Of a DNA stretch of 64,000 nt, positions 1-8,963 are shown one piece after another. The position numbers were made by a program, and so were the translations under genes. Source of the DNA: JBBPZA01 sp963797015 (GTDB lineage Bacteria > Actinomycetota > Thermoleophilia > Solirubrobacterales > Solirubrobacteraceae); assembly GCA_963797015.1 (NCBI GenBank), contig CAWCNV010000003.1, positions 682,001-746,000 on the forward strand, written 5' to 3'. Each line of letters starts with the position of its first letter. The first letter of the stretch is position 1. The notes under the pieces were generated by a model, which was given only the letters and a program-made list of their open reading frames with translations, was not told where the DNA came from and made no database searches.

Positions 1-54
1 CGAGCGCGTCAGCTCGCCCTGAGCACGAGTTGGCTGGCAACCCCATGCAGGCAG

Positions 55-71
55 ATACCCAATAGGGGTAT
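55..71 (+). promoter_or_regulatory. CsoR-like metal-responsive operator overlapping the promoter
   Basis: The palindrome ATACCC-N5-GGGTAT has perfect 6-bp arms and lies 12 bases before the ATG of the following permease gene. Its right arm overlaps a TATAGT -10 box at 69-74, so a bound repressor would block transcription. Arms of this kind are typical of CsoR/RcnR-family operators (copper, nickel/cobalt, or other metals). No csoR gene is visible in this window, so the regulator is inferred only. Confidence 0.55.
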
Positions 72-83
72 AGTCCGCGGTCC

Positions 84-1340
84 ATGTCCGACGTCCTCCA
101 GACCATCGGCGACGGGCTGTGGAACGCCTTCCTGATGGCGTGGGAGGTGTGGTGGGCGCTCGTCCTGGGGTTCGTCGTCTCGGCCGTCGTGCAGGCGTGG
201 GTGCCGCGCGAGAGCATCGAGCGGCGCCTGAGCGGCGATGGCCCTCGCCCGGTCGCGTGGGCCACCGGCCTCGGCGCCGCTTCCTCGTCGTGCTCCTACG
301 CGGCGGTCGCGATCGCCAAGTCGCTGTTCCAGAAGGGCGCGTCGGCCGCTTCCGCGCTCGCCTTCCAGTTCGCGTCCACCAACCTCGTCTGGGAGCTCGG
401 TCTCGTGCTGTGGGTGCTGATCGGCTGGCAGTTCGCGCTCGCCGAGTACGTGGGCGGCATCGTGATGATCGTGCTGATGGCACTCGGGCTGCGGCTTGTC
501 GTGTCGCCGAAGCTCGAGCGCCGGGCGCGCGAGCACGCGGCCGGGGCCCGTCGCGGCCACGAGCACCACTCGGCGGCCTCGAGCGGCCCATGGCGCGAAC
601 GGCTCACCTCGCTCTCGGCGTGGTCGGACGTCGCCCACAACTTCCGCGGCGACTGGAGGATGCTCTACCGCGAGATCGGGCTCGGCTTCGTGCTCGCCGG
701 CTTCATCGGGCTGCTCGACCCCGACGTCTTCAGCACGCTCTTCGTCAGCGATGCGCCGCCGGCGGTGCGCACGATCGAGAACGTGATCGCCGGGCCGGTG
801 ATCGCCGTGCTCAGCTTCGTCTGCTCGGTGGGCAACGTCCCGCTCGCCGCGGTCCTGTGGGCCAACGGCATCTCGTTCGCGGGCGTGATGGCCTTCCTCT
901 ACGCCGACCTGATCGTGCTGCCGATCATCGCGATCTACCGCAAGTACTACGGCTGGGCGTTCGCCGCGCGCATCACGGCGCTGATGTTCGCCACGATGAT
1001 CGTCGCAGCGCTCGCCGTCGACGGCCTGTTCTCGCTCGCGGGACTGATTCCGGCGACGCGGCCGACCAGCAGCGAGGTCTTCGGCTCGATCGAGCTCGAT
1101 TACAAGTTCGTGCTCAACGTGCTGGCCACGCTGGTGTTCGTCGCTCTGATCGCGCTCACCGTGCGGCGCGGCGCGCGCGACCCGGTGTGCGGGATGACGG
1201 TCGATCGCCGAAAGGCCCTGCGCGAGCGGCGCGGCGCGGCCACCCTGTTCTTCTGCTCGCCTGACTGTCAGGCCGAGTTCGACCGGCATCCGGCGCGTTA
1301 CGCGGCCCGGCGAGCCCGCATGAGAGCGGGTGTACAGTGA
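84..1340 (+). CDS. DUF318/YraQ-type permease with C-terminal YHS metal-binding domain
   Basis: This 418-residue membrane protein looks like the permease family PF03773 (YraQ/DUF318). It has about eight hydrophobic segments, a GAASSSCSYAA motif near residue 70 and a matching CSVGNVPLAAVLW motif near residue 250, the duplicated half-signatures of the family. A cytoplasmic linker rich in His and Arg lies near residues 150-170. The C-terminal 50 residues form a YHS domain (DPVCGM...FFCSPDCQAEF), a small Cys-containing fold often found in copper and heavy-metal transporters. Together with the palindromic operator this suggests metal or metalloid export. The start is leaderless: TATAGT lies 9 bases upstream. 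Confidence 0.8.
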   Translation: MSDVLQTIGDGLWNAFLMAWEVWWALVLGFVVSAVVQAWVPRESIERRLSGDGPRPVAWATGLGAASSSCSYAAVAIAKSLFQKGASAASALAFQFASTNLVWELGLVLWVLIGWQFALAEYVGGIVMIVLMALGLRLVVSPKLERRAREHAAGARRGHEHHSAASSGPWRERLTSLSAWSDVAHNFRGDWRMLYREIGLGFVLAGFIGLLDPDVFSTLFVSDAPPAVRTIENVIAGPVIAVLSFVCSVGNVPLAAVLWANGISFAGVMAFLYADLIVLPIIAIYRKYYGWAFAARITALMFATMIVAALAVDGLFSLAGLIPATRPTSSEVFGSIELDYKFVLNVLATLVFVALIALTVRRGARDPVCGMTVDRRKALRERRGAATLFFCSPDCQAEFDRHPARYAARRARMRAGVQ

Positions 1341-1353
1341 GAACCGGTACCGG

Positions 1354-2202
1354 ATGCCGCAGATCCGAGAGTCGCGCGAGAGCCAATCTTCGCCGGCGGG
1401 GCTCGGGCCCCGTCGCGTGCGTGCGTCCGAACCCGACCTCTGGCGCCGCCGCGACACCGGCGACGACGCCGCGCGCGAGGCGCTCGTCTACCGCTATCTG
1501 TCGCTCGCGCGCCAGCTCGCGGCGCGCTACGCCGGCCGCGGCCGCCCGCTGGACGACCTCGTCCAGGTGGCAAACCTCGGCCTCGTCAAGGCCGTCGACC
1601 GCTACGACCCCACGCGCGGCGCGGCGTTCTCGAGCTATGCCGTTCCCACCATCGTCGGCGAGCTGCGCCGGCACTTCCGCGACGCCGGCTGGGCGGTACA
1701 CGTCCCGCGCAGCGTGCAGGAGCGCGTGCTGACGATCGGCAAGGCCGTCGATCGCCTCTCGGGCGACTCGGGTCGCACGCCGACCGTCGACGAGATCGCC
1801 AAGGCGACGGGCGAGACCCCCGAGGCCGTGGTGGAGGCGCTCTCCGCCGGCCACGCCTACGAAGCCGATTCGCTCGACGAGCCCGCGGGGCCCGACGGCG
1901 ACCCGACGCGCGGCGATCGCGTCGGCGAGGAAGATCCGGGCTTCGAGCGCGTCGAGGACTGGCAGGCGATCAGGCCGGCGCTGGCGGAGCTCTCGGACCG
2001 CGACCGCGCAGTCCTGCGGCTCCGCTTCCTCGACGATCTCACCCAGAGTCAGATCGCCGACTGCGTCGGCGTCTCGCAGATGCAGGTGTCGCGGATCCTG
2101 CGCCGCACGATCACGCGAGTCCAGGTCCTGGCGCGCGAGGGCGTGGGCGAGAACCGCGACGACGACGGCCGCCGCCGGCTGCGCCGCGCGGCGACGGGCT
2201 GA
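1354..2202 (+). CDS. RNA polymerase sigma factor, SigB/SigF/SigG-type
   Basis: The 282-residue protein has sigma-70 region 2 (LDDLVQVANLGLVKAVDRYD), region 3 with an HVPRSVQE motif, and a region 4 helix-turn-helix (LTQSQIADCVGVSQMQVSRILRR). This layout, without region 1.1, is that of the SigB/F/G stress and sporulation subfamily of actinobacteria. The ATG (MPQIRES...) is preferred; an in-frame GTG at 1330 overlapping the permease stop is possible. The gene follows the permease by 13 bases and may be cotranscribed. No anti-sigma factor gene is adjacent, which is unusual for this subfamily. Confidence 0.85.
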   Translation: MPQIRESRESQSSPAGLGPRRVRASEPDLWRRRDTGDDAAREALVYRYLSLARQLAARYAGRGRPLDDLVQVANLGLVKAVDRYDPTRGAAFSSYAVPTIVGELRRHFRDAGWAVHVPRSVQERVLTIGKAVDRLSGDSGRTPTVDEIAKATGETPEAVVEALSAGHAYEADSLDEPAGPDGDPTRGDRVGEEDPGFERVEDWQAIRPALAELSDRDRAVLRLRFLDDLTQSQIADCVGVSQMQVSRILRRTITRVQVLAREGVGENRDDDGRRRLRRAATG

Positions 2203-2266
2203 GCGGCGGGCACCCCCCGCGCCACACCTCCCCGCGGCCCCACCGGGCCCCGCTAGGCTCGCCGGA

Positions 2267-3052
2267 GTGAAGCTCGCGACCTTCGTTACCCGCGCGGGCG
2301 GCGCTCCGGTGGCCGGCGAGGTGCGTGACGGTCGAGCGATCGCGTTCGGGGACGGCACGACCGTGCTCGACAGGCTCGCCGCCGGCGATCGGGCCGCCGC
2401 GGACGGCGAGAGCCTGCCGCTCGACGAGGTCACCCTGCTCGCGCCGGTGCCCGAGCCGCGCGCGCTGTACGGGATCGGCCTCAACTACCGCGCGCACGCG
2501 GCCGAGACCGGCGCGCAGCGGCCGGAAGCGCCGATCGTGTTCGCGATGGTGCCGACCTCCTCGGCTCCGCCGAGCGGCCCGATCCGCTGTCCCGAGGTCG
2601 TGCGACGGCTGGACTACGAGGGCGAACTGACGGTGGTCATGGGCGCCGGGGGCGAGGTCGCCGGCTACGCGGTCGCCGACGACGTCAGCGCGCGAGACCT
2701 CCAGCGCCGCGAGCCCCAGTGGGCGCGCGCCAAGGGCGCGGACACGTTCTGCCCCTGGGGCCCGTGGATCACCACCGCCGACGAGGTCCCCGACCCCCAC
2801 GCCCTGCAGCTCCGCACGTGGGTCAACGGCGATCTGCGCCAGGACGCCTCGACCGCCGACATGCTCTTCCGCGCCGACGAACTGGTCGCCTTCATCTCGG
2901 AGACCTGCACCCTGCGCCCCGGCGACCTGATCCTCACCGGAACCCCATCCGGCGTCGGCATGGCCCTCGACCCGCCGCGCTTCCTCGCCTCGGGCGACGT
3001 CGTCCGTATCGAGATCGAGCGCCTGGGCGCGATCGAGCACCCGGTCGCCTGA
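2267..3052 (+). CDS. Fumarylacetoacetate hydrolase (FAH) family protein
   Basis: The 261-residue protein matches the C-terminal FAH fold used by 2-hydroxyhepta-2,4-diene-1,7-dioate isomerases, acylpyruvases and related C-C hydrolases. Visible hallmarks are YGIGLNYRAHAAE near residue 68, DYEGEL (metal-binding Glu), the SARDLQ motif, KGADTF, and LTGTPSGVG near the end. The metal would be Mg2+ or Mn2+. The substrate cannot be told. The GTG start is leaderless, with TAGGCT 7 bases before it, so it has its own promoter independent of the sigma factor gene. Confidence 0.85.
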   Translation: MKLATFVTRAGGAPVAGEVRDGRAIAFGDGTTVLDRLAAGDRAAADGESLPLDEVTLLAPVPEPRALYGIGLNYRAHAAETGAQRPEAPIVFAMVPTSSAPPSGPIRCPEVVRRLDYEGELTVVMGAGGEVAGYAVADDVSARDLQRREPQWARAKGADTFCPWGPWITTADEVPDPHALQLRTWVNGDLRQDASTADMLFRADELVAFISETCTLRPGDLILTGTPSGVGMALDPPRFLASGDVVRIEIERLGAIEHPVA

Positions 3053-3080
3053 ACGAGGCAGCCCCTCGCGCCGGGCGCCG

Positions 3081-3662
3081 CTAGTGCTGCTCGATCACCC
3101 GGTCGATCAGCCCGTAGGCGACGGCCTCGTCGGCCTTGAAGAAGCGGTCGCGCTCCATGTCGGCGTGGACCTGATCCAGGGGCTGACCGGTGTGACGCGC
3201 GTAGATCTTGTCGATCCGCCCGCGCATGTCGATGATCTCGCGCGCGTGGATCTCGATGTCGGTCGACTGGCCCTCGAAGCCGGCCGACGGCTGATGGATG
3301 AGCACCCGCGCGTTGGGCAGCGAGAGCCGCTTTCCGTGGGCCCCGCCGGTGAGCAGCAGCGAGCCCATCGACATCGCCATCCCGAAGCAGATCGTGGTGA
3401 CGTCGGGCTTGATGAACTGCATCGTGTCGTAGATCGCGAGGCCCGAGTACACGTCGCCGCCCGGCGAGTTGATGTAGATCGAGATGTCCTTGTCGGGGTC
3501 CTCTGACTCCAGGTGCAGGAGCTGGGCGATGACCAGGTTGGCGATCTGGTCGGTGATCGGCGTGCCGATGAACACGATCCGCTCGGAGAGCAGCCGCGAG
3601 TAGATGTCGTACTCGCGCTCGCCGCGCGAGTTGCGCTCCACGACGATGGGAACCAGGGGCAT
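3081..3662 (-). CDS. clpP: ATP-dependent Clp protease proteolytic subunit
   Basis: This 193-residue serine protease has the full ClpP catalytic triad: Ser98 in GMAMSMGSLLL, His123 in LIHQPSAG and Asp172 in ERDRFF. Fourteen subunits form the chamber fed by ClpX, ClpC or ClpA. The residues around the nucleophile differ slightly from the common GQAASMGA. No clpX or second clpP is adjacent; the gene stands alone, convergent with the FAH gene (28 bases between the stop codons). Confidence 0.97.
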   Translation of the reverse strand: MPLVPIVVERNSRGEREYDIYSRLLSERIVFIGTPITDQIANLVIAQLLHLESEDPDKDISIYINSPGGDVYSGLAIYDTMQFIKPDVTTICFGMAMSMGSLLLTGGAHGKRLSLPNARVLIHQPSAGFEGQSTDIEIHAREIIDMRGRIDKIYARHTGQPLDQVHADMERDRFFKADEAVAYGLIDRVIEQH

Positions 3663-3716
3663 GGGGGACAGCTAAGCAGATCGGCCCGGCCAGTCCCGGG
3701 CGCTACCGTCGAGCGG

Positions 3717-4436
3717 GTGAACGCGCTCGAGCTCCGTGGTCTGACCAAGCGCTACGACGACGGTCTGCTCGCGCTCGACGCACTCGACCTGACCGTGCCC
3801 GCCGGCGAGTTCTTCGGCCTGCTGGGCCCCAACGGCGCCGGCAAGACGACGCTGATCAGCGCGGTGTGCAACCTGATCCGCGTCACCGCGGGCGAGATCG
3901 AGGTCTTCGGCCACCCGCACCACTCCAACGAGGCCCGGCGGGCGGTCGGCGTCGCCGAGCAGGACATCAACCTCGACCGCTTCCTCGACGTGGAGGAGAC
4001 GCTGGTCTACCACGGCGGCTACTACGGCATGAGCCGTGACTGCGCGCACGCGCGGGCACGGGAGATGATGGACGTCTTCGACCTCCGCGGGAAGGCGGGC
4101 GTGCGCGCGCCCAAGCTCTCGGGCGGCATGCGCCGGCGGCTGCTGCTCGCCCGCGCGCTCATGCACGAGCCGCGCCTGGTGATCCTCGACGAGCCGACCG
4201 CCGGCGTCGACTTCGAGCTGCGCCTGGAGCTGTGGCGCTACATCCGGCGCCTGCACGATGAGGGCACGACGATCCTCCTCACCACGCACTACCTCGAGGA
4301 GGCCGAGGAGCTGTGCGAGGACATCGCGCTGATCCGCGACGGGCGGCTGCTGGCCCGCGACACCGCGGCCGGCCTGCGTGACGCCTACGAAGCCGAGTCG
4401 CTGGCCGACGTCTACGTCAAGGCGATGGCCTCGTGA
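3717..4436 (+). CDS. ABC-2 type transporter ATP-binding protein
   Basis: The 239-residue nucleotide-binding protein has a Walker A motif (GPNGAGKTT), a Q-loop (VAEQD), a signature LSGGMRRRL, Walker B (LVILDEPT) and a switch His in TTHYLEE. It pairs with the next gene, which overlaps it by four bases, to make an ABC-2 exporter of the drug or polysaccharide type. The GTG start is chosen because TACCGT lies 7 bases upstream (leaderless arrangement); the reading frame remains open well upstream into the clpP promoter region. Confidence 0.92.
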   Translation: MNALELRGLTKRYDDGLLALDALDLTVPAGEFFGLLGPNGAGKTTLISAVCNLIRVTAGEIEVFGHPHHSNEARRAVGVAEQDINLDRFLDVEETLVYHGGYYGMSRDCAHARAREMMDVFDLRGKAGVRAPKLSGGMRRRLLLARALMHEPRLVILDEPTAGVDFELRLELWRYIRRLHDEGTTILLTTHYLEEAEELCEDIALIRDGRLLARDTAAGLRDAYEAESLADVYVKAMAS

Positions 4437-5254
4437 TCGCCCGCGACGCGACCGCTCCGCCGGCCCGTCGCGCGCCCGGCGCGGCCGTGCTCGCCCGCCA
4501 CCGCCCGCTCGGCTGGCTCGTCGCGCGCGAGGTGCTGCGGATCTTCAAGACCTGGACCCAGACCGTGGCCGCGCCGGTGCTGAGCGCGTTCCTGTTCATC
4601 CTCGTCTTCGGGTTCTCGCTCGGCGGACGGATCAAGCACGTCGACGGCTTCGACTACGACGTGTTCATCGTCCCCGGGCTCTTCACGATGGCCATGGCCC
4701 AAGCCGCCTACTCGAACAACTCCTCCTCGATCTTCCAGGCCCGCTTCGACCGCTACCTGAACGACATGCTCGCCGCGCCGATGCGCAACTGGGAGGTCAA
4801 CCTCGGCTTCTCGCTGGGCGGCGCGATCCGCGCGCTGACGATCGGCGCCGGACTGCTGCTGCTCGCCGTCCCCGCGACCGGCGTCCCGGTCCGCGAGCCG
4901 CTCGTGCTCGTGCTCGCGGTCGCGCTCGTCCTGGTGCTGTTCTCCGCGCTGGGCGTCGTCGTCGGGATCTACGCCGAGACCTTCGACCACCACACGTTCG
5001 TGAACAACATCGTGATCCTGCCGCTCTCGTTCCTCGGTGGGGTCTTCTACTCGGTCGACCGCCTGCCCTCGCCCTGGCTCGAGGTCTCCCACCTCAACCC
5101 GGTCTTCTACCTGGTGAGCGCCGTGCGCTACGGGTTCCTGGGGACGGCCGACACCAACATCTTCCTCGCCCTGGGCGTCGCCGCCGCGCTCGCGACCGGA
5201 GCGGCCGCCTGGAGCTCGTGGCTGTTCGCCACCGGGCGGCGCATCAAGCCGTAG
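4433..5254 (+). CDS. ABC-2 type transporter permease
   Basis: The 273-residue protein has about six hydrophobic segments in the order expected of an ABC-2 permease, including the closing LPLSFLGGVFYSVDRLP motif near residue 195 and the NPVFYLVSAVRYGFLG motif near residue 225. The start codon overlaps the stop of the ATPase gene (GTGA), so the two are translationally coupled. The exported substrate is unknown; close families export drugs, lipids or capsule. Confidence 0.92.
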   Translation: MIARDATAPPARRAPGAAVLARHRPLGWLVAREVLRIFKTWTQTVAAPVLSAFLFILVFGFSLGGRIKHVDGFDYDVFIVPGLFTMAMAQAAYSNNSSSIFQARFDRYLNDMLAAPMRNWEVNLGFSLGGAIRALTIGAGLLLLAVPATGVPVREPLVLVLAVALVLVLFSALGVVVGIYAETFDHHTFVNNIVILPLSFLGGVFYSVDRLPSPWLEVSHLNPVFYLVSAVRYGFLGTADTNIFLALGVAAALATGAAAWSSWLFATGRRIKP

Positions 5255-5283
5255 GGGAAGGGACGACGTGTGGCGTCGCCTCC

Positions 5284-7122
5284 TCAGCGCGGCGGACCGG
5301 CCGGGGCCCCGACCAGGGGCCGGGAGGCGGGCGGCGCCGCAGTCGCCGCCGCCGCGACCGCCCCGCCAAGCGCGATGAAGCATCCGATGGCCCGCAGCCA
5401 CTCGGCGCCGGGAAGCGGCCCGGGAGCGACGAGCTCCTCGGGGATGAAGCCGACCACGTAGCCCGTGATCAACCCGGCCGCGACGAGCAACAGCCCCGGC
5501 GCCCACGGGCCACGGACGGCCAGCGTGAGGACGGCCGTGGCTGCGAGCGCCACCAGCAAGGAGACGACGATCGCGAGCGCGCGCCCGCTGCCCCACGAGG
5601 ACACCCCATTGACTTTGAGGCTGGTGCCCACGACCACCAGCGCCAGTCCGACCAGCGACGCCCCGGCGCCAACGCGGCGCGCGAGCAGCCTTCCTCCGCC
5701 GAGCATGCTCCGCGGGAAGTTGGCCCGGAGCACCACCAGCACCGCCGCCGCGGCCGCGACCGCCAGCGCGGCCAGCGTGCTCAGGTAGGCGCCCACCAGC
5801 AGGCCCGGGTACGCGAGCCACACCGCGGCGCCCGCCGCAATGCTCGCCCAGGCCGCCGCGGCGACCGCCATGTAGGGCGACCGCCAGCGCGCCGCCGCCG
5901 CCGCGCCCATCAGGACGCCGACGGCGAGCACGACCTGCACGATGTCCAACCGCCTGAAGGACTGCCACAGGGTGAAGTGATCGGATCCGACGTGGAAGAA
6001 CGGCAGGAAGGTCGAGACGATCATTGCGAGCGCGCCGAGGGCGAGCACCGCCAGCGCGACCAGCGCAAGCGGCGCCGCCCGCTGCGGCGGCGAGGACGGC
6101 GACAGCGGCTGCGTCGACGTCCACGGGGGCGGGGGCGGTTGCTGCGGCGCTCGGGGCGGCTGCGTCGACGTCCACGGCGGCGGAGGCGGTTGATGCGACG
6201 GTGGGGGCGTCGCCGGCCAGGGCGGCGGAGGCGAATGGGGCGGCGGCTGCGGCTCGACAGCCGTCCACGGAGAGGCGGCTCCCGCGGCGGCGTGCACCGC
6301 CGCCGCGGCCAGCGCTCCCGCGGTCGGAAAGCGCGCATCGGGGTTCTTGGCCATCGCGGTCATCACCACCCCGTCGAACGCCCTGGCAACCGGACCGTCG
6401 AGGCCGCGGTCGCGCAGGACAGGGGGTGGCTCGCGGAGGTGCGCGTGCATCTTCGAGGGCGTGCTCGGCCGCGGGAACGGAACATCGCCGCTCAGCATCT
6501 GGAACAGCACCGCGCCGAGCGCGTAGATGTCGGTGCGGGCGTCGACCTGCTCTCCGAGCCACTGCTCGGGCGCGGCGTAGTTCGCGGTCCCGGCGAACGT
6601 ACCGGTCGCGCTGAATCGCGTTCCGTCGAGGCTCTTGGCCAGGCCGAAGTCGGTCAGCACGGCCCGCTCGGCATGCCCCGTGCGCTCCAGGAGCACGTTC
6701 TCGGGCTTGACGTCGCGGTGGACCAGGCCGCGCGCGTGCGCGGCGTCGAGCGCCTCCGCGATCTGCGCGGTGAGGTACGCGGCGCGCTGAGGATGCAGGG
6801 CGCCCTCGCGGGCGAGGACCTCACCGAGGTCGGGACCCTCGACGAGGTCCATCGTGATGAACACCAGTCCGTCCTGATCTCCGTAGCGGTAGACGGTGGC
6901 GGCATGGGCACAGCTGCGGAGGCTCGCGGCATGGCGTGCCTCGCGCTTGAAGCGCTCGCGAAACTCCGCGTCCGCCGCGAAGTGGTCCGCGATGACCTTC
7001 ATCGCGACCCTCTGGCCGAGGTCGAGGTCGAGCGCCCGGTAGACGACTCCCATGCCGCCGCGGCCGGCCACGCCCTCGATCCGGTGGCCGGCGAGCTCGG
7101 TGCCCGCTGCAAGCTCCGGCAC
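5284..7122 (-). CDS. Membrane Ser/Thr protein kinase, PknB-like, with eight-helix C-terminal domain
   Basis: The first ~270 residues are a Hanks-type kinase: glycine-rich loop GRGGMGVVY (20-28), catalytic Lys42, HRD at 135-137, DFG at 158-160 and APE at 184-186. A proline-rich linker with two WTSTQP repeats follows. The last ~250 residues contain about eight hydrophobic helices in place of the single helix plus PASTA domains of cell-wall-sensing PknB proteins. The start is GTG. The gene is convergent with the ABC permease gene and divergent from pgsA. The signal sensed is unknown; the multi-helix domain probably has a sensor role. Confidence 0.9.
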   Translation of the reverse strand: MPELAAGTELAGHRIEGVAGRGGMGVVYRALDLDLGQRVAMKVIADHFAADAEFRERFKREARHAASLRSCAHAATVYRYGDQDGLVFITMDLVEGPDLGEVLAREGALHPQRAAYLTAQIAEALDAAHARGLVHRDVKPENVLLERTGHAERAVLTDFGLAKSLDGTRFSATGTFAGTANYAAPEQWLGEQVDARTDIYALGAVLFQMLSGDVPFPRPSTPSKMHAHLREPPPVLRDRGLDGPVARAFDGVVMTAMAKNPDARFPTAGALAAAAVHAAAGAASPWTAVEPQPPPHSPPPPWPATPPPSHQPPPPPWTSTQPPRAPQQPPPPPWTSTQPLSPSSPPQRAAPLALVALAVLALGALAMIVSTFLPFFHVGSDHFTLWQSFRRLDIVQVVLAVGVLMGAAAAARWRSPYMAVAAAAWASIAAGAAVWLAYPGLLVGAYLSTLAALAVAAAAAVLVVLRANFPRSMLGGGRLLARRVGAGASLVGLALVVVGTSLKVNGVSSWGSGRALAIVVSLLVALAATAVLTLAVRGPWAPGLLLVAAGLITGYVVGFIPEELVAPGPLPGAEWLRAIGCFIALGGAVAAAATAAPPASRPLVGAPAGPPR

Positions 7123-7215
7123 TAGCGTCCCAGCGTCACCGCGCAGGCACTCATCGCGCCAAGTATCTGATCAACCGACACCCGGCGCAAGGACCCGGTA
7201 TACGGTGGAAGGCCC

Positions 7216-7776
7216 ATGGTCCCGATCAACGTGCCCAACGTGCTCACCGTTCTGCGGATCCTCGCGGTGCCGGTGCTCGTCGTCGCGCTGCTCGACGGCA
7301 CGCCCAACGGCGACCTGCTCGCCGCGGTGGTGTTCGCTGTCGCGTCGCTGACCGACGCTGTTGACGGATACCTCGCGCGCTCGCGCAACTGGGTCACGAC
7401 GTTCGGCAAGCTGATGGACCCGATCGCCGACAAGCTGTTGATCATCGCCGCGCTGATGGCGCTCGTGTCGCTCGATCGCGTCGCGGCGTGGGTGGCCATG
7501 GTCATCATTTCCCGAGAATTCGTCGTCACCGGGCTGCGCCTCGCCGCCGCCCAGCAGGGCGTGGTGATCGCCGCGAACGCGTTCGGCAAGGCGAAGACCG
7601 TCGTGCAGGTCGCCGCGATCTTCGCGCTGATCGCCGCCGGCAACGAGCCGCCGCTGTCGGTCGACCTGCTCGTCTACCTGGCCGTCGCCGTGACGGTGCT
7701 CTCGGGCGTCGACTACGTGTTCGGGATCCGGCGCAGCCTCAACGAGGCGAAGCGACGCCGGGCCGAGCCGGCCTGA
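7216..7776 (+). CDS. pgsA: CDP-diacylglycerol-glycerol-3-phosphate 3-phosphatidyltransferase
   Basis: This 186-residue integral membrane enzyme makes phosphatidylglycerophosphate, the first committed step to phosphatidylglycerol and cardiolipin. The CDP-alcohol phosphotransferase signature DAVDGYLAR...G...D...D is complete around residues 49-75. About five hydrophobic segments follow. The ATG is leaderless (TACGGT 9 bases upstream). Other family members (phosphatidylinositol-phosphate synthase) cannot be excluded from the signature alone, but the NVPNVLTVLRI start is typical of PgsA. Confidence 0.88.
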   Translation: MVPINVPNVLTVLRILAVPVLVVALLDGTPNGDLLAAVVFAVASLTDAVDGYLARSRNWVTTFGKLMDPIADKLLIIAALMALVSLDRVAAWVAMVIISREFVVTGLRLAAAQQGVVIAANAFGKAKTVVQVAAIFALIAAGNEPPLSVDLLVYLAVAVTVLSGVDYVFGIRRSLNEAKRRRAEPA

Positions 7777-8778
7777 TTACAAGGCGCCCTCGAGCCACTC
7801 CTCCATCGTCGTATGGCGCTCGGCGTGCTCGCCCGTGTCGAGCTCGCGCCGCAGCTCGCCGAGCAGCCCGAAGCGCTCGGCGACGACGTTGTGCTGGTGG
7901 ATGGTCTCGAGGTTCTCCTGGCGGGCGAGGACGAAGACCGGGTCGTTGAGCTCGGGGAAGCTTGCGACCACGCCGCCCACCATCTCGCGCACGCAGTCCT
8001 CGACGAAGCGCGGCCGGCGGTGGGCCTTCTCGACCACGGCCGCCTCGTCGGAGCGCTTCATCAGCTCGTAGATCTCGGACGACATCGAGCCCTCGACGAT
8101 GCGCAGCAGGTCGGCGGCGTCGATCTCGTCGTTGCACGCCTCGGTGCAGCCGATGTAGAGCGTTCCGAGCCCGCGCTGGTTGTGGGTGGCGACGGGGACG
8201 TCCTCGAGGATCTGCTCGATCTCGTCCTCGGAGAAGCCGTGCCCGGCGAGCCGCTCGCGGGCGGCCTCGGCCACGAGCCCCTGCGCGCACGGGCAGGCGG
8301 TCATGCCCTGGGCGGCGACGCCGGTGATCCTGCGCGTGCCGCGCGCGCTGGCGACCGCGACCCCGAACAGCTCGTAGATCTCCTGGGTGAGGATCCTCGA
8401 CTCGGGCGCGGGCTTGTGCTCGGGGAAGCGCGCGCAGATGCGCACCTCGGCGCGGCGCGCCTCCTGGCGCTCGCGAACGACCTCGGCCACGCGCTGGGCC
8501 AGCCACTCGGCGCGGAAGCCCGACTCGCCCAGCAGGACCTCGCCGATCGCGTCGTTGACGACCTCCTCGAAGCGCGACATGTGCGCGCCCTTCTGACGCG
8601 GGCCGAGATCGATCACGCACTCCAGGCGCGCGTGGTAGAGATGGTCCTCTCCGTTGGCGCTTATCCGGATGACCTTCTCGACGCCGGTGACGCCGACGCG
8701 CGAGAGCCCGACGTGCACGGTCGGCAGCTGGGCCTGGACGTCCGGCGCTGTGAACGGGGCTGCGGTCTGGTCGGCCAT
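7777..8778 (-). CDS. GTP cyclohydrolase, MptA/FolE2 type
   Basis: The 333-residue protein belongs to the FolE2/MptA (COG1469) cyclohydrolases, which open the GTP ring for folate or pterin synthesis. The motif GMTACPCAQ at 158-166 carries the metal-binding cysteines and ATHNQRG lies near residue 197. These forms resemble the archaeal Fe(II)-dependent MptA more than the bacterial FolE2 consensus. The gene is preceded by a clear GGAGAAGGG ribosome site, so unlike many neighbours it has a leader, with a TAGGCT promoter box further upstream. It abuts pgsA tail to tail without a gap. Confidence 0.85.
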   Translation of the reverse strand: MADQTAAPFTAPDVQAQLPTVHVGLSRVGVTGVEKVIRISANGEDHLYHARLECVIDLGPRQKGAHMSRFEEVVNDAIGEVLLGESGFRAEWLAQRVAEVVRERQEARRAEVRICARFPEHKPAPESRILTQEIYELFGVAVASARGTRRITGVAAQGMTACPCAQGLVAEAARERLAGHGFSEDEIEQILEDVPVATHNQRGLGTLYIGCTEACNDEIDAADLLRIVEGSMSSEIYELMKRSDEAAVVEKAHRRPRFVEDCVREMVGGVVASFPELNDPVFVLARQENLETIHQHNVVAERFGLLGELRRELDTGEHAERHTTMEEWLEGAL

Positions 8779-8963
8779 GGTGCCCTTCTCCGGGAGCGAT
8801 CTAGCCTAGCGGTGCGCCCCATTCCGCCCGCCCTGTGGTATGACTCCGGACGGTCGGCTGGAAGCCCCTCCGTCATAGAACGAGAGACAAGAGGCTCAGC
8901 CCCTTCGCGACGAGTGTCGCGGCCTGTCGGACGACATAGCTTCAGGGAGAGAACTCGGGAGGG

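Noticed and set aside
4378..7125. 915-codon plus-strand frame across the ABC permease and kinase genes
   Set aside because: Arg/Ala/Gly-rich nonsense; the ABC permease and the kinase in other frames have clear motifs.
8906..8921. CGCGAC-GAGT-GTCGCG hairpin as a terminator of a gene
   Set aside because: No T-run and no gene ends just before it on either strand; it may be a leader structure of the sigma factor gene but nothing supports more.
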